Below, in pieces: positions 1 through 7,798 of a stretch of 27,816 nucleotides of DNA (within the stretch, counting starts at the first letter, position 1; each line of letters begins with the position of its first letter). This DNA is from Syntrophomonadaceae bacterium (lineage in GTDB: Bacteria > Bacillota > Syntrophomonadia > Syntrophomonadales > Syntrophomonadaceae). Made by a program: the position numbers and the translations under genes. The notes below the pieces were generated by a model that was not told the DNA's origin, did not search any database, and saw nothing but the letters and a program-made list of their open reading frames with translations. The stretch is from assembly GCA_028698695.1 (NCBI GenBank), contig JAQVWB010000003.1:1-27816 (forward strand), in the 5' to 3' direction.

Positions 1-474
1 TAAATTGTAATCAAAAGCATGCAATGGCTGGTTGGTCTCCAACATTACATAGTTAGTAATATCGACTACATTATTTATCGGCCTGATTCCCGAATTTATC
101 AGAGCCTGCTGCATCCAATCAGGCGAAGGTTTAATTACTGCCTTTTTAATCACGCGGGCTGAATAACGGGGACATAAATCGGTATCCTGAATATCTATTT
201 TAATATAATCGTTAACTTCGCCACCCTCATTGCTTAAGTTATTATAGGGTATTTTCAGCTCATTACCGGTTATAGCCGCCACTTCACGAGCCAAATTAAT
301 CATACCCAGACAATCACCGCGATTAGGCGTTAAATCCAATTCCATTATTGAATCATCATCATTTTCTTCCATCCCTTCCACAGCAATTCCGGCCATGGTC
401 AGTTTGTGGGCAAGTTCTGCCGGTGTTAAATCAAAATCAACATATTTTTTTAACCAGTTAATTGAAACCCCCAT
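1..474 (-). CDS. pheT: Phenylalanine--tRNA ligase beta subunit, N-terminal part (runs off window)
   Basis: Beta chain of the alpha2-beta2 PheRS that charges tRNA-Phe; this chain normally carries tRNA contacts and the editing site. The first 158 residues are visible. They open with the B1 segment (INWLKKYV, LTMAGIAVEG) and pass straight into the B3 segment (LDLTPNRGDCLG, then VVDITNYVMLETNQP). In E. coli and B. subtilis PheT about 110 residues of EMAP-type tRNA-binding (B2) domain lie between these two motifs; here only a short acidic linker (EENDDDS) remains, with no frame break. ATG at 472-474 is preceded by GGAGGTGA, which begins in the pheS stop region, so the two genes are translationally close (11 bases between stop and start). 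The gene continues left of base 1, so the C-terminal domains cannot be judged. Confidence 0.95.
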   Translation of the reverse strand, partial: MGVSINWLKKYVDFDLTPAELAHKLTMAGIAVEGMEENDDDSIMELDLTPNRGDCLGMINLAREVAAITGNELKIPYNNLSNEGGEVNDYIKIDIQDTDLCPRYSARVIKKAVIKPSPDWMQQALINSGIRPINNVVDITNYVMLETNQPLHAFDYNL

Positions 475-485
475 ACTGTCACCTC

Positions 486-1508
486 CTAAAATTGCTGCAG
501 AAACCGTTTATCATTATCAAAAAACAGTCGCAAATCATTTATGCCATATTTTAACATAGCTATTCTCTCAATACCCATCCCAAAAGCAAAACCAGTCACT
601 TCCTCAGGGTCATATCCTCCATATTTTAAAACCCGGGGGTGTACCATACCTGCACCCAGTATTTCCAACCAGCCCGTATGCGAACATACCCGACAACCTT
701 TTCCCTTGCAACTGACACAGGAAATATCCATCTCCACACTGGGTTCGGTAAAGGGGAAGAAGCTTGGGCGGTAGCGTACTTTCACGTCATCACTGAAAAT
801 CTTCTGGGCAAATAACATTAAAACGCCTTTCAGATTAGCAAAAGTTATGTTTTTATCTACCAGCAACCCTTCTACCTGCTGGCACATAGGAGAATGAGTA
901 GCATCATCATCCTTGCGGTAAACCTTGCCGGGGTCAATAATTTTAACCGGTAAATGTGGATACATGGCTTCCATAGTACGCACCTGCACGGGTGAAGTAT
1001 GTGTTCTCAGCAGCACCTCATCAGTAATATAGAAAGAATCCTGCATATCCCGGGCAGGATGATCTTTAGGTACATTCAGCGCCTCAAAATTATAATAATC
1101 CTTCTCTATTTCCGGACCTTCGGCCACGGCAAACCCCATACCCATAAAAATGTCTCTAATTTCTTCATTAATCAAAGTCAGCGGATGCTTGCCACCCCGA
1201 TTGATCGGCAAGCCCGGTAAAGTAACATCCAGCCTTTCCTGTTCCAGGCGCTGATTCAAATCCCTTACTTTAATCTCATTTATTCGTTGTGCCACCAGGT
1301 TTTCTATACGATCTTTTACCTGATTGGCAACCTGTCCGAATTCGGAGCGTTCCTGAGGAGATAAATCTTTGAGTCCCCGTAACATTAAGGTTATTTCACC
1401 TTTACGGCCGAGGATTTTTACCTTAAGCTCATTTAACTCCTGCAATTCTTTGGCCTGCCCCAGTGCCTGTAATGCTTTTTTTTCAATCTCATTAAGTTTT
1501 TCCAGCAT
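486..1508 (-). CDS. pheS: Phenylalanine--tRNA ligase alpha subunit
   Basis: Catalytic subunit of cytoplasmic PheRS, 340 residues, a normal length. An N-terminal coiled-coil (about 1-90) that contacts tRNA is followed by the class II catalytic core. Motif 2 is VYRKDDDATHSP (about 197-207) and motif 3 is GFAFGMGIERIAML (about 306-319). A four-cysteine knuckle at C264, C267, C272 and C275 matches the metal-binding loop common in bacterial PheS. The start ATG follows GGGAGG. The gene lies directly downstream of the Phe T-box leader and upstream of pheT, so expression should respond to uncharged tRNA-Phe. Confidence 0.97.
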   Translation of the reverse strand: MLEKLNEIEKKALQALGQAKELQELNELKVKILGRKGEITLMLRGLKDLSPQERSEFGQVANQVKDRIENLVAQRINEIKVRDLNQRLEQERLDVTLPGLPINRGGKHPLTLINEEIRDIFMGMGFAVAEGPEIEKDYYNFEALNVPKDHPARDMQDSFYITDEVLLRTHTSPVQVRTMEAMYPHLPVKIIDPGKVYRKDDDATHSPMCQQVEGLLVDKNITFANLKGVLMLFAQKIFSDDVKVRYRPSFFPFTEPSVEMDISCVSCKGKGCRVCSHTGWLEILGAGMVHPRVLKYGGYDPEEVTGFAFGMGIERIAMLKYGINDLRLFFDNDKRFLQQF

Positions 1509-1528
1509 TTAATTTCCTCCCTGGCAGA

Positions 1529-1562
1529 AAAATAAAAAACCTTCGCTCCCAAGGGGCGAAAG
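1529..1562 (-). terminator. Intrinsic terminator of the pheS T-box
   Basis: On the minus strand TTCGCCCC pairs with GGGAGCGAA around a short loop (one base unpaired), followed by TTTTTTATTTTT. It overlaps the bases that pair with the T-box core in the antiterminator, as expected for a T-box attenuator. Confidence 0.9.
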
Positions 1563-1770
1563 TTCCGCGGTACCACCCTAATTAGCCAGATAATATATAC
1601 CCGGCTGCCTCTATGTCGTTAACGGCGACCTCCGTAACAGACCTACTAAGGTTCAGTCCTCTGCTCCCGGGGTGAATTCATACTGCCCTTATCCTGATTG
1701 TACTCTCAGTCTCCGATACAATCTCCCTTGAAGTTCCAGACAGCCTACTTGTCCCCTTCATCGCATTTAG
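1529..1770 (-). promoter_or_regulatory. T-box riboswitch, Phe-specific, upstream of pheS
   Basis: The T-box core AGGGTGGTACCGCGG lies at 1565-1579 on the minus strand. Upstream, the base of stem I is formed by GGGG (from GATGAAGGGGACAAG near 1764) pairing with CCCC just after the specifier loop. The specifier loop reads TGAA-TTC-ACCCC, with the triplet TTC at 1674-1676, a Phe codon, agreeing with the downstream gene. A distal stem (GATTGTA / TACAATC) is visible. Known mechanism: uncharged tRNA stabilises the antiterminator and allows read-through into pheST. The outer boundary of stem I is approximate. Confidence 0.95.
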
Positions 1771-1807
1771 CTTATATCTACTGTGTAATAAGCATCTTAT
1801 ACATTAA

Positions 1808-1836
1808 GTAATATATGATGCATCCTGAGCTTTCAA
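1808..1836 (-). promoter_or_regulatory. Putative sigma-A promoter for the pheST T-box transcript
   Basis: TTGAAA (1831-1836), a 17-base spacer and TATTAC (1808-1813) on the minus strand, about 40-50 bases before the start of stem I. The -10 is imperfect; TATAAG a few bases further is an alternative. Confidence 0.5.
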
Positions 1837-1874
1837 AAAGTCTCCACAGTGTTTCTGCTTGATTGAACATAGAT

Positions 1875-1903
1875 AAAACACCCTTCCCTTCAAGGTTTGG
1901 GTT
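1875..1903 (-). terminator. Possible weak terminator after the TrmH-family gene
   Basis: On the minus strand CCC-AAA-CCTT and AGG-GAA-GGG form a stem with an internal loop, followed by TGTTTTATCT. It lies between the methyltransferase stop and the pheST promoter. The stem is weak. Confidence 0.4.
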
Positions 1904-1948
1904 TAATCTAATCGTATTATAGCATAGCGTCGGCCTCAGGACAATGCT

Positions 1949-2728
1949 TCATGGCCGCCTCTGCCGGTTAACTTCCGACATTATTATAGCACATGAAACT
2001 GCAGCATTTAAAGATTCCACCCTGGCATTTACAGGTATAACAGCTTTAACTTTACATCTTTCACTGATCTCCGGGCTGATGCCCTGAGCCTCACTGCCAA
2101 TAACAATCACTATGGGTCCCGTATATTCAACTTCATAAATACTATTGGGAGCATGCGGATAACTGCCAATTAATTTATAACCTGAATGGATCAATCTATC
2201 CAACACCAGTTCATCAATCTCATAAACAGGCAGATGGAAAATCCCCCCCATAGTTGCTCTTACAACTTTAGGGCTATATGGATCAACACAGCCTGGAGTC
2301 AGCATAATTCCATCAAAGTTAAATGCCCAGGCTGTACGAATTATAGTTCCCATATTACCTGGATCAGCTATCTGATCAAGCAATAAGAGGCAAGCCTCAT
2401 TATTAACCAGCAACTGCCAGTTAGGTTCCGGTTTTTGAATAATGGCGGCTATACCCTGAGGGTTTTCAGTATCTGCGATATATGAAAACAATGCTGGCGA
2501 AATCAGGTAGCAATCAAACTGTTCCAGCTGTCTGGCCATTTCATCAGATAAAGAAAAATCTTCAGCAACAAAAATTTTTTCAATAACCTGATTACTCATC
2601 AATGCTTCATTTACCAGGCGTTGTCCCTCAACAAGGTATAATTTCAGCTGCTGCCGATATTTTTTATTTTTCAATTTAGCTGCCTGTTTAATATTTATAT
2701 TATCCCGGGAAATAATCTTTTTCATCAT
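1949..2728 (-). CDS. TrmH/SpoU-family RNA 2'-O-methyltransferase
   Basis: S-adenosylmethionine-dependent ribose methyltransferase of the SPOUT knot fold, 259 residues. An N-terminal substrate-binding domain (about 10-95, ending NPQGIAAI) precedes the knot domain. Motif 1 is LDQIADPGNMGTIIRTA (about 117-133) with Asn125 and Arg131; motif 2 is IVIGSEAQGIS (about 208-218); motif 3 is IPVNARVESLNAAVS (about 231-245). The target, rRNA or tRNA, cannot be read from sequence. The position between rplT and pheS matches B. subtilis YsgA, an uncharacterised member of the family. The protein begins Met-Met; the AGGAG is only 1 base from the first ATG and 4 from the second (2725), so the second may be the true start. 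Hairpins on both sides suggest partial transcriptional separation. Confidence 0.9.
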   Translation of the reverse strand: MMKKIISRDNINIKQAAKLKNKKYRQQLKLYLVEGQRLVNEALMSNQVIEKIFVAEDFSLSDEMARQLEQFDCYLISPALFSYIADTENPQGIAAIIQKPEPNWQLLVNNEACLLLLDQIADPGNMGTIIRTAWAFNFDGIMLTPGCVDPYSPKVVRATMGGIFHLPVYEIDELVLDRLIHSGYKLIGSYPHAPNSIYEVEYTGPIVIVIGSEAQGISPEISERCKVKAVIPVNARVESLNAAVSCAIIMSEVNRQRRP

Positions 2729-2735
2729 ACTCCTG

Positions 2736-2773
2736 AAAAAGATTTAAGAGTACGGCTGATACCATACTCTTAA
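2736..2773 (-). terminator. Terminator after rplT
   Basis: Minus-strand arms TTAAGAGTA (2765-2773) and TACTCTTAA (2744-2752) pair perfectly over 9 bases around a 12-base loop, followed by ATCTTTTTC. It ends, or partly attenuates, the infC-rpmI-rplT transcript before the methyltransferase gene. Confidence 0.7.
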
Positions 2774-2778
2774 AACTT

Positions 2779-3132
2779 TTAGTTATTCTGCTTGGCCAGT
2801 TCTGCTAATTGCGTGAAACCCTGAGGGTCTGTTATGGCCAGTTCTGCTAACATCTTACGGTTTACATCTACTCCAGCCACTTTAAGTCCATGAATCATCT
2901 TGCTGTAAGACATTCCATTATCGCGAGCTGCAGCGTTGATACGTGCAATCCATAATTTCCTGAAATCTCTTTTCTTCAACCGGCGATGAACATAAGCATA
3001 ATTGCCTGATTTCATTACCTGCTGATTGGCTACTCTGTATAACTTGGACTTGCTACCCCGATAACCTTTGGCCATCTTTAATATTTTTTTATGTCTTCTG
3101 TGAGTGGTTACACCACGTTTAATCCTGGGCAT
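2779..3132 (-). CDS. rplT: 50S ribosomal protein L20
   Basis: Structural protein of the large ribosomal subunit, 117 residues, the standard length. It has the typical basic N-terminal arm (PRIKRGVTTHRRHKKILKMA), the GYRGSKSKLYRVA segment and the globular C-terminal half (RKLWIARINAAARDNG). In Bacillota and E. coli L20 also binds its own mRNA leader to repress the operon, and a matching leader lies upstream of infC here. GGAGG precedes the ATG; rpmI ends 19 bases upstream. Confidence 0.98.
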   Translation of the reverse strand: MPRIKRGVTTHRRHKKILKMAKGYRGSKSKLYRVANQQVMKSGNYAYVHRRLKKRDFRKLWIARINAAARDNGMSYSKMIHGLKVAGVDVNRKMLAELAITDPQGFTQLAELAKQNN

Positions 3133-3151
3133 ATTATATTACCTCCTGCAA

Positions 3152-3343
3152 CTACGGAATTAATTTGGATATTCTTTTAGTTTCAGCTTCACTGACAAGA
3201 CCGGATTTACGAAGATTTCTCTTTCTTTTTGGGCTCTTGCCACCCAGTAAATGACTGGCGTAAGCTTTGGATCTTTTGATTTTGCCGCTGCCAGTTTTCT
3301 TAAAGCGTTTGGCAGCGCCTCTATGAGTTTTGGTCTTAGGCAT
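3152..3343 (-). CDS. rpmI: 50S ribosomal protein L35
   Basis: Small basic protein of the large ribosomal subunit, 63 residues, with the family pattern PKTKTHRGAAKRFKKTGSGK at the N-terminus and a Lys/Arg-rich KSPKRKRNLRKSG centre. Its ATG shares one base with the infC stop (TAATG), so translation is coupled. The AAGGAGG for rpmI lies in the last codons of infC. Confidence 0.98.
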   Translation of the reverse strand: MPKTKTHRGAAKRFKKTGSGKIKRSKAYASHLLGGKSPKRKRNLRKSGLVSEAETKRISKLIP

Positions 3344-3873
3344 TAGCCTTCCTCCTTTATAATCTCGATTTTGGGTATCAGTATAGTAACCATGTTCCTT
3401 CCCTCAACCTTAGGAGGTTTCTCAACTGCAGACACATCAGCCAGTTCTCCAACCAGCTTAAGGGATAGTTTTTCACCTAAATCGGGATGAGTAATTTCCC
3501 GGCCCCTAAACATAATGGTTACCTTGACTTTATCTCCCGCATTCAAAAATTTGCGCGCATTTTTGGCTTTGACCTGGAAATCATGCTCATCGATATTAGG
3601 GCGCATTTTGACTTCCTTAATTGAGATAACCTTTTGTTTCTTGCGGGCGTCCTTTTCTCGCTTGCTTTGTTCAAATTTGAATTTGCCGAAATCCATCAAG
3701 CGACATACGGGCGGTTTTGCTGAAGGTGCTACCTCAACCAGATCTACTCCTTTTTCCAGGGCAATTTCCAGTGCCTCGCGGATTGGGACTATACCTAATT
3801 GTTCACTATCTTCGGCAACCAGTCGGACTTCCTTGGCTCGAATGTCCTCATTAACTCTCCAATCTTTACTAAT
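3343..3873 (-). CDS. infC: Translation initiation factor IF-3 (ATT start)
   Basis: IF-3 binds the 30S subunit, prevents premature 50S joining and checks the start codon. An ATG-only reading gives 118 residues and loses the N-terminal domain. Reading upstream in frame restores it: SKDWRVNEDIRAKEVRLV, IVPIREALEIA, then DLVEVAPSAKPPVCRLMD. The frame can begin at ATT (3871-3873), 10 bases after GGAGG, giving 176 residues, the usual IF-3 length. No ATG, GTG or TTG fits this position in frame. An ATT start is known for infC in E. coli and Geobacillus, where IF-3 discriminates against it and so limits its own synthesis. The C-terminal domain (VKMRPNIDEHDF, RGREITHPDLG) is complete. Confidence 0.95.
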   Translation of the reverse strand: MSKDWRVNEDIRAKEVRLVAEDSEQLGIVPIREALEIALEKGVDLVEVAPSAKPPVCRLMDFGKFKFEQSKREKDARKKQKVISIKEVKMRPNIDEHDFQVKAKNARKFLNAGDKVKVTIMFRGREITHPDLGEKLSLKLVGELADVSAVEKPPKVEGRNMVTILIPKIEIIKEEG

Positions 3874-3883
3874 AAGAAGTTCA

Positions 3884-3925
3884 CCTCCAAAATAAAATAA
3901 AAAAAGCGAATCCTAAGACTCGCTT
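3884..3925 (-). terminator. Attenuator terminator in the infC leader
   Basis: Minus-strand AAGCGAGTC pairs with GATTCGCTT (9 pairs, one G-U) around the tetraloop TTAG, followed by a long T-rich run. It lies 11 bases before the infC start, so it must be bypassed for expression. Confidence 0.9.
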
Positions 3926-4037
3926 CTCAAATCGCTAATATACACAAAGGAACACTAACGACCAACTGATCTCCAGTTTAAATAACCTTACGAACAACAG
4001 GTTGTAAGGTGAGAAGCATTAGCTCCTGCTTAGTCCA
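3884..4037 (-). promoter_or_regulatory. L20-type ribosomal leader controlling infC-rpmI-rplT
   Basis: The leader has three visible parts. A hairpin ACCTTAC...GTAAGGT lies at about 3985-4010. GCTTCTC (4011-4017) is exactly complementary to GAGAAGC (3922-3928). The terminator at 3904-3925 uses the same AAGC bases. Pairing of the first two arms therefore excludes the terminator, giving an antiterminator. This matches the known L20 leader of Bacillota, where excess L20 binds the leader and favours termination. The assignment rests on layout and pairing, not on a covariance search. Confidence 0.8.
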
Positions 4038-4043
4038 CTAAAA

Positions 4044-4072
4044 ATAATAGCATAAACTAACTCTGTCTGCAA
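4044..4072 (-). promoter_or_regulatory. Sigma-A promoter of infC-rpmI-rplT
   Basis: TTGCAG (4067-4072), 17-base spacer, TATTAT (4044-4049) on the minus strand. The predicted start near 4037 is just before the L20-type leader. It lies in the gap after the thrS stop, so infC does not depend on thrS read-through. Confidence 0.8.
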
Positions 4073-4099
4073 TATCAGGTTAAATATATTTATAAAATA

Positions 4100-6010
4100 T
4101 TAGTCATTGCTCCGATCACGAATTTCCTGCAAAATGTTTTGTTTGAACTCTTCTCTGGGTATAGCCCCCTTATCACCATGTTTACGATGTCTGACAGCTA
4201 CCGTTCCCTGTTCTATCTCCTTATCTCCCACTACTAGCAGGTAAGGTATCTTTTGCAGTTGACCTTCCCTGATTTTATAGCCCATCTTTTCACTTCTGGA
4301 ATCAACCTCAACCCGTATTCCAGAAGCCCTTAAATCGTCTGCAATCTCAACTGCATAATCCAATTGTCTTTCGGTAATAGGAATCAGCTTAACCTGTACC
4401 GGAGCCAACCAAGTCGGGAATGCCCCGGCAAAATGCTCGGTTAATATACCAATAAACCGTTCTATACTACCGTAAATAACCCGGTGAATCATTACTGGCC
4501 GATGTTTTTCACCGTCTTCACCGATATAATTGAGGTCAAAGCGTTCCGGCATCTGAAAATCAAGCTGAATGGTACCACATTGCCAAGTACGATCCAGGGA
4601 GTCCTGCAGATGGAAATCAATTTTAGGCCCGTAAAAAGCTCCATCACCTTCGTTGACCTGATAGTTCAATCCAGATTCCTGTAAAGCCTGAATTAGTGCA
4701 TTGGTAGCAATATCCCAGGCTTCATCGTCCCCCATTGAGTTCTCCGGACGGGTGGATAATTCCACATGGTAAGGAAATCCAAACAATGTGTAAAAGCGGT
4801 CTACTAAACGGATAACCCCCCTAATCTCATCAATAATCTGTTCAGGCAGCATAAATATATGGGCATCATCCTGTGTAAACGCACGCACTCTCATTAAACC
4901 ATGCAATACTCCGGATAATTCATGCCGATGTACTAAACCCATCTCAGCAATACGTAAAGGTAATTCCCGATAACTATGCAAACCCTGCTTATATACAAGC
5001 ATTCCACCGGGACAATTCATAGGCTTTACGGCAAAATCCTGTTCATCAATCTGCGTAAAATACATATTTTCCTTGTAATGATCCCAATGACCGGAACGCT
5101 CCCAGAGTTCACGATTTAAAATAATCGGAGTACGAATCTCCTGATAACCGGCCTTCTGGTGCTCTTCCCGCCAAAAGCTTTCCAATTCATTACGAAGAAT
5201 CATACCTTTAGGTAAGAAAAACGGAAAGCCGGGTCCCTCATCCAGCACGACAAACAATCCCAGATCTTTCCCCAGGCGGCGATGATCCCTTTTTTTTGCT
5301 TCCTCAATTTTATGCAAATGGTCATCCAGCATATTCTTTTTCGGAAAAGAGGTTGCATAAACCCGCTGTAACATCGGATTTTTTTCATTACCCCGCCAGT
5401 AGGCCCCTGCCAGACTCATTAGTTTATATGTTTTTAATCTGCCGGTGGAAGGAATATGCGGTCCCGCACATAAATCAATGAACTCACCCTGTTGATACAG
5501 ACTTATAACCACATCTTCAGGCAAATCCTGAATTAATTCTACCTTATAATCTTCGCCTTTTTCTTCGAAGAATTTAATGGCTTCGTCCCGACTCATTTCC
5601 TGACGAATAATCGGATAATCTGATTCAATAATCCGCTGCATTTCTTCTTCAATCAATGCAAAGTCTTCGGGAGTTATTATATGTTCACTGTCAAAATCAT
5701 AATAAAACCCTTTATCAATTGCAGGTCCAATAGCTAATTTTATATCTGGCCAGAGTCTTTTAACCGCCTGAGCCATGATATGACCGGACGAGTGTCTGTA
5801 AACTGCAGCAGCACGGGAATCATTAAAATCCAATAATTCCAGTTGCCCATCTTCATATATTGGCCTGGTAAGATCAATCACCATATCATTATATAAAGCA
5901 GCGATTGCATTTTTGGCCAGTTTCGGACTAATATCTTCTGCTACCTGCAACATGGTAATTCCCTCTGGATACTCCCGACTGGTACCATCTTTCAAAGATA
6001 CTCTAATCAT
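4100..6010 (-). CDS. thrS: Threonine--tRNA ligase
   Basis: Class II synthetase charging tRNA-Thr in the cytoplasm, 636 residues, full length. Domains in order: TGS (about 1-62), editing domain with HSSGH (H73, H77) and DLCAGPH (C181, H185), catalytic core (about 245-530) and anticodon-binding domain (about 535-636). The zinc ligands that select threonine are visible: C333 in MNCPGG, H384 in DDAHIF and H509 in VMIHR. AAGGAGG lies 9 bases before the ATG. Only 27 bases separate it from the DUF445 gene upstream and no T-box is present between them, so it probably depends on the promoter at 6665-6693. Confidence 0.98.
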   Translation of the reverse strand: MIRVSLKDGTSREYPEGITMLQVAEDISPKLAKNAIAALYNDMVIDLTRPIYEDGQLELLDFNDSRAAAVYRHSSGHIMAQAVKRLWPDIKLAIGPAIDKGFYYDFDSEHIITPEDFALIEEEMQRIIESDYPIIRQEMSRDEAIKFFEEKGEDYKVELIQDLPEDVVISLYQQGEFIDLCAGPHIPSTGRLKTYKLMSLAGAYWRGNEKNPMLQRVYATSFPKKNMLDDHLHKIEEAKKRDHRRLGKDLGLFVVLDEGPGFPFFLPKGMILRNELESFWREEHQKAGYQEIRTPIILNRELWERSGHWDHYKENMYFTQIDEQDFAVKPMNCPGGMLVYKQGLHSYRELPLRIAEMGLVHRHELSGVLHGLMRVRAFTQDDAHIFMLPEQIIDEIRGVIRLVDRFYTLFGFPYHVELSTRPENSMGDDEAWDIATNALIQALQESGLNYQVNEGDGAFYGPKIDFHLQDSLDRTWQCGTIQLDFQMPERFDLNYIGEDGEKHRPVMIHRVIYGSIERFIGILTEHFAGAFPTWLAPVQVKLIPITERQLDYAVEIADDLRASGIRVEVDSRSEKMGYKIREGQLQKIPYLLVVGDKEIEQGTVAVRHRKHGDKGAIPREEFKQNILQEIRDRSND

Positions 6011-6037
6011 TTACCCGTCCTCCTTTTCATAAATTAT

Positions 6038-6634
6038 TTACGGAAATAAAAGTATAATGCCTACTTGAACCAGACCAATTACAAGGCCTAAAACTCCTCC
6101 CAGAATTTCAATAAAAGTCAACTCTTTATTGGAAACGCTTCTAATCATATCTTCCAATTGATCCAGATCAAAATCGTTTATCTTCCGAGCAACAATTTTT
6201 CTAATCTGGATATCCCGGCTTAAATACTCATGACCCGACTCAATTAATTGATTGATTAAACCTGGTGCTTCCTGACGCACTACTTTTTCCATTATATCGC
6301 CCACCAATTGCACCACCATGGCAGGCAAAACCCTGGGCAGCATATTGTCCAGCTTGTCCCTTAAAACTTTGACCGTTTTAACAATTGCCATTTCCATTGT
6401 TTCAGGAGTCTTGATTTTTTCAAAAATCTCATCCAGCGATAATAATTGTTCTTCTACCAAATCACCCACACTGACTGCAATTTCCGCCTGTCTTTTGGGT
6501 AACAGACCCTGAAGTTCATAAAAACCCAGGTTAATTGGTTTTCTGGGCCAAAATAAAAGCCTTATGGCTACAACATTAGTAACATATCCAATCAAAGCAC
6601 TAATAAGAGGTATTAATAATATTTTGATTAACAT
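6038..6634 (-). CDS. DUF445-family membrane protein
   Basis: Protein of unknown function, 198 residues. A hydrophobic N-terminus (about 2-28) leads into IGYVTNVVAIRLLFWPRKP and GLLPKRQAEIAVSVG, the signature of the DUF445/YheB family. A charged helical middle follows, then a C-terminal membrane segment (about 177-197). Both ends should lie in the membrane with the middle on one side. B. subtilis YheB is roughly twice as long; this short form lacks much of the central helical region but shows no frame break. AGGTGA precedes the ATG. It is the first gene of a probable operon with thrS. Confidence 0.85.
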   Translation of the reverse strand: MLIKILLIPLISALIGYVTNVVAIRLLFWPRKPINLGFYELQGLLPKRQAEIAVSVGDLVEEQLLSLDEIFEKIKTPETMEMAIVKTVKVLRDKLDNMLPRVLPAMVVQLVGDIMEKVVRQEAPGLINQLIESGHEYLSRDIQIRKIVARKINDFDLDQLEDMIRSVSNKELTFIEILGGVLGLVIGLVQVGIILLFP

Positions 6635-6664
6635 TTAATCACCTGATTTAAGATTTACCTAATG

Positions 6665-6693
6665 AATATATCAGATTTTAGTGGGTGGAGCAA
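6665..6693 (-). promoter_or_regulatory. Sigma-A promoter for the DUF445 gene and thrS
   Basis: TTGCTC (6688-6693), 17-base spacer, TATATT (6665-6670) on the minus strand, about 30 bases before the DUF445 start. Confidence 0.7.
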
Positions 6694-6840
6694 TAATGCA
6701 GGGTTTAATTCATGCCAGCTAACAGAAGTGGTGGATTCATAAGCAAGGTTAATAAATACACGGAAAAGATGCGGTATTTGCGTTATAGAAAGAATAATGG
6801 GCAACAGACTCTTTGTCAGTTATCGCCTGTATGATGGAAA

Positions 6841-7767
6841 CTACTGTTGAAAACCATTATTTAAAATGTGATGACACTGCAGACAACCACTGCAAATTTT
6901 AATTCGATCATTAAAAACCTTCAATATGGTTTGAATGGGTTGACGATTTAAATCACCGCCATTATGAAGGATAATTCGACGAGGAGCAATAGTTATTAAG
7001 ATACTGATTAACACATCGTCAAAATTAATTTCATTAAACCTCAGTTCATTTACATAATAATCCATATAGCTTTCATCTATCTTCATACCATTTCCATCCC
7101 ACAAGTAGAAAAAACTATTGGAGGTCATTAAAACATTTACTTCCATTATCTTAGGGGTCTGCGTTTCAACATAAAATCGTAACAAAGTAACAAAATCGTT
7201 ATACTCTTTTTCACTGCGCAACTCTTCACAAGCAATTTCTACGGCAAACTTTATCTCGGTCAAATAATCCCGTAAACAAAAAGTAATAAATCCTTCTACG
7301 AGCAGATAATTATTTTCGTTAATGTGTTCCAGTATACGATTGGCAATACGACTTTTACGACCATAGTACAGCAATCGGTTTAACTTCTCATTATCCTGAC
7401 AGGCATGAAGAAAATCAACTGTTTTATCATAAATTAAAAATTTTTCCTCTTCGCTCAGCGACCGGGCAGTACGGTTTATTTCTTTCCATATTAGTATACT
7501 TTCCCACTGAATAAGAATATGTTCCGCAATTACCTCGGCTACCTGATGTCTAAATATACACAAAATATCTTCATCGCGAAACACCTGACCAAATTGACTT
7601 CCCTGTATTTTAACCACTAATTCTTCAATATCAGGAACCGGCTTTTGATCTATATTAACGGAAACAGTATAACCTTGCTGATGAATCCATTTAGCCCGCT
7701 GTTTTAAATCTGCCAATAAGCAGTTGGCATTATTACTGGCGGTGGTGATATGAAACTCATGAATCAT
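6841..7767 (-). CDS. ytxC: Putative sporulation protein YtxC
   Basis: Recognised as the YtxC family from overall sequence character (VEGFITFCLRDYLTEIKFAV, VDFLHACQD, NEINFDDVLISILITIAPRR) and from its place upstream of thrS, as in B. subtilis. The family is confined to endospore-forming lineages and its molecular role is not known. The start chosen is ATG 7765-7767, 8 bases after GGAGG; an in-frame TTG at 7780-7782 overlaps that ribosome site and is unlikely. This gives 308 residues, somewhat longer than the B. subtilis protein (about 280). The last 20 residues contain ICSGCLQCHHI, a Cys/His cluster that could bind a metal (inference). No transmembrane segment is seen. Confidence 0.8.
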   Translation of the reverse strand: MIHEFHITTASNNANCLLADLKQRAKWIHQQGYTVSVNIDQKPVPDIEELVVKIQGSQFGQVFRDEDILCIFRHQVAEVIAEHILIQWESILIWKEINRTARSLSEEEKFLIYDKTVDFLHACQDNEKLNRLLYYGRKSRIANRILEHINENNYLLVEGFITFCLRDYLTEIKFAVEIACEELRSEKEYNDFVTLLRFYVETQTPKIMEVNVLMTSNSFFYLWDGNGMKIDESYMDYYVNELRFNEINFDDVLISILITIAPRRIILHNGGDLNRQPIQTILKVFNDRIKICSGCLQCHHILNNGFQQ

Positions 7768-7798
7768 GTTACAGGCCTCCAAAGAAAATTGATATCTT

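Noticed and set aside
3343..3699. infC starting at the internal ATG (118 residues)
   Set aside because: The in-frame upstream codons encode the conserved IF-3 N-terminal domain behind a proper ribosome site, so ATT 3873 is the start.
5200..5481. Small open frames overlapping thrS on both strands
   Set aside because: They are shadows of a strongly conserved gene, without ribosome sites or recognisable products.
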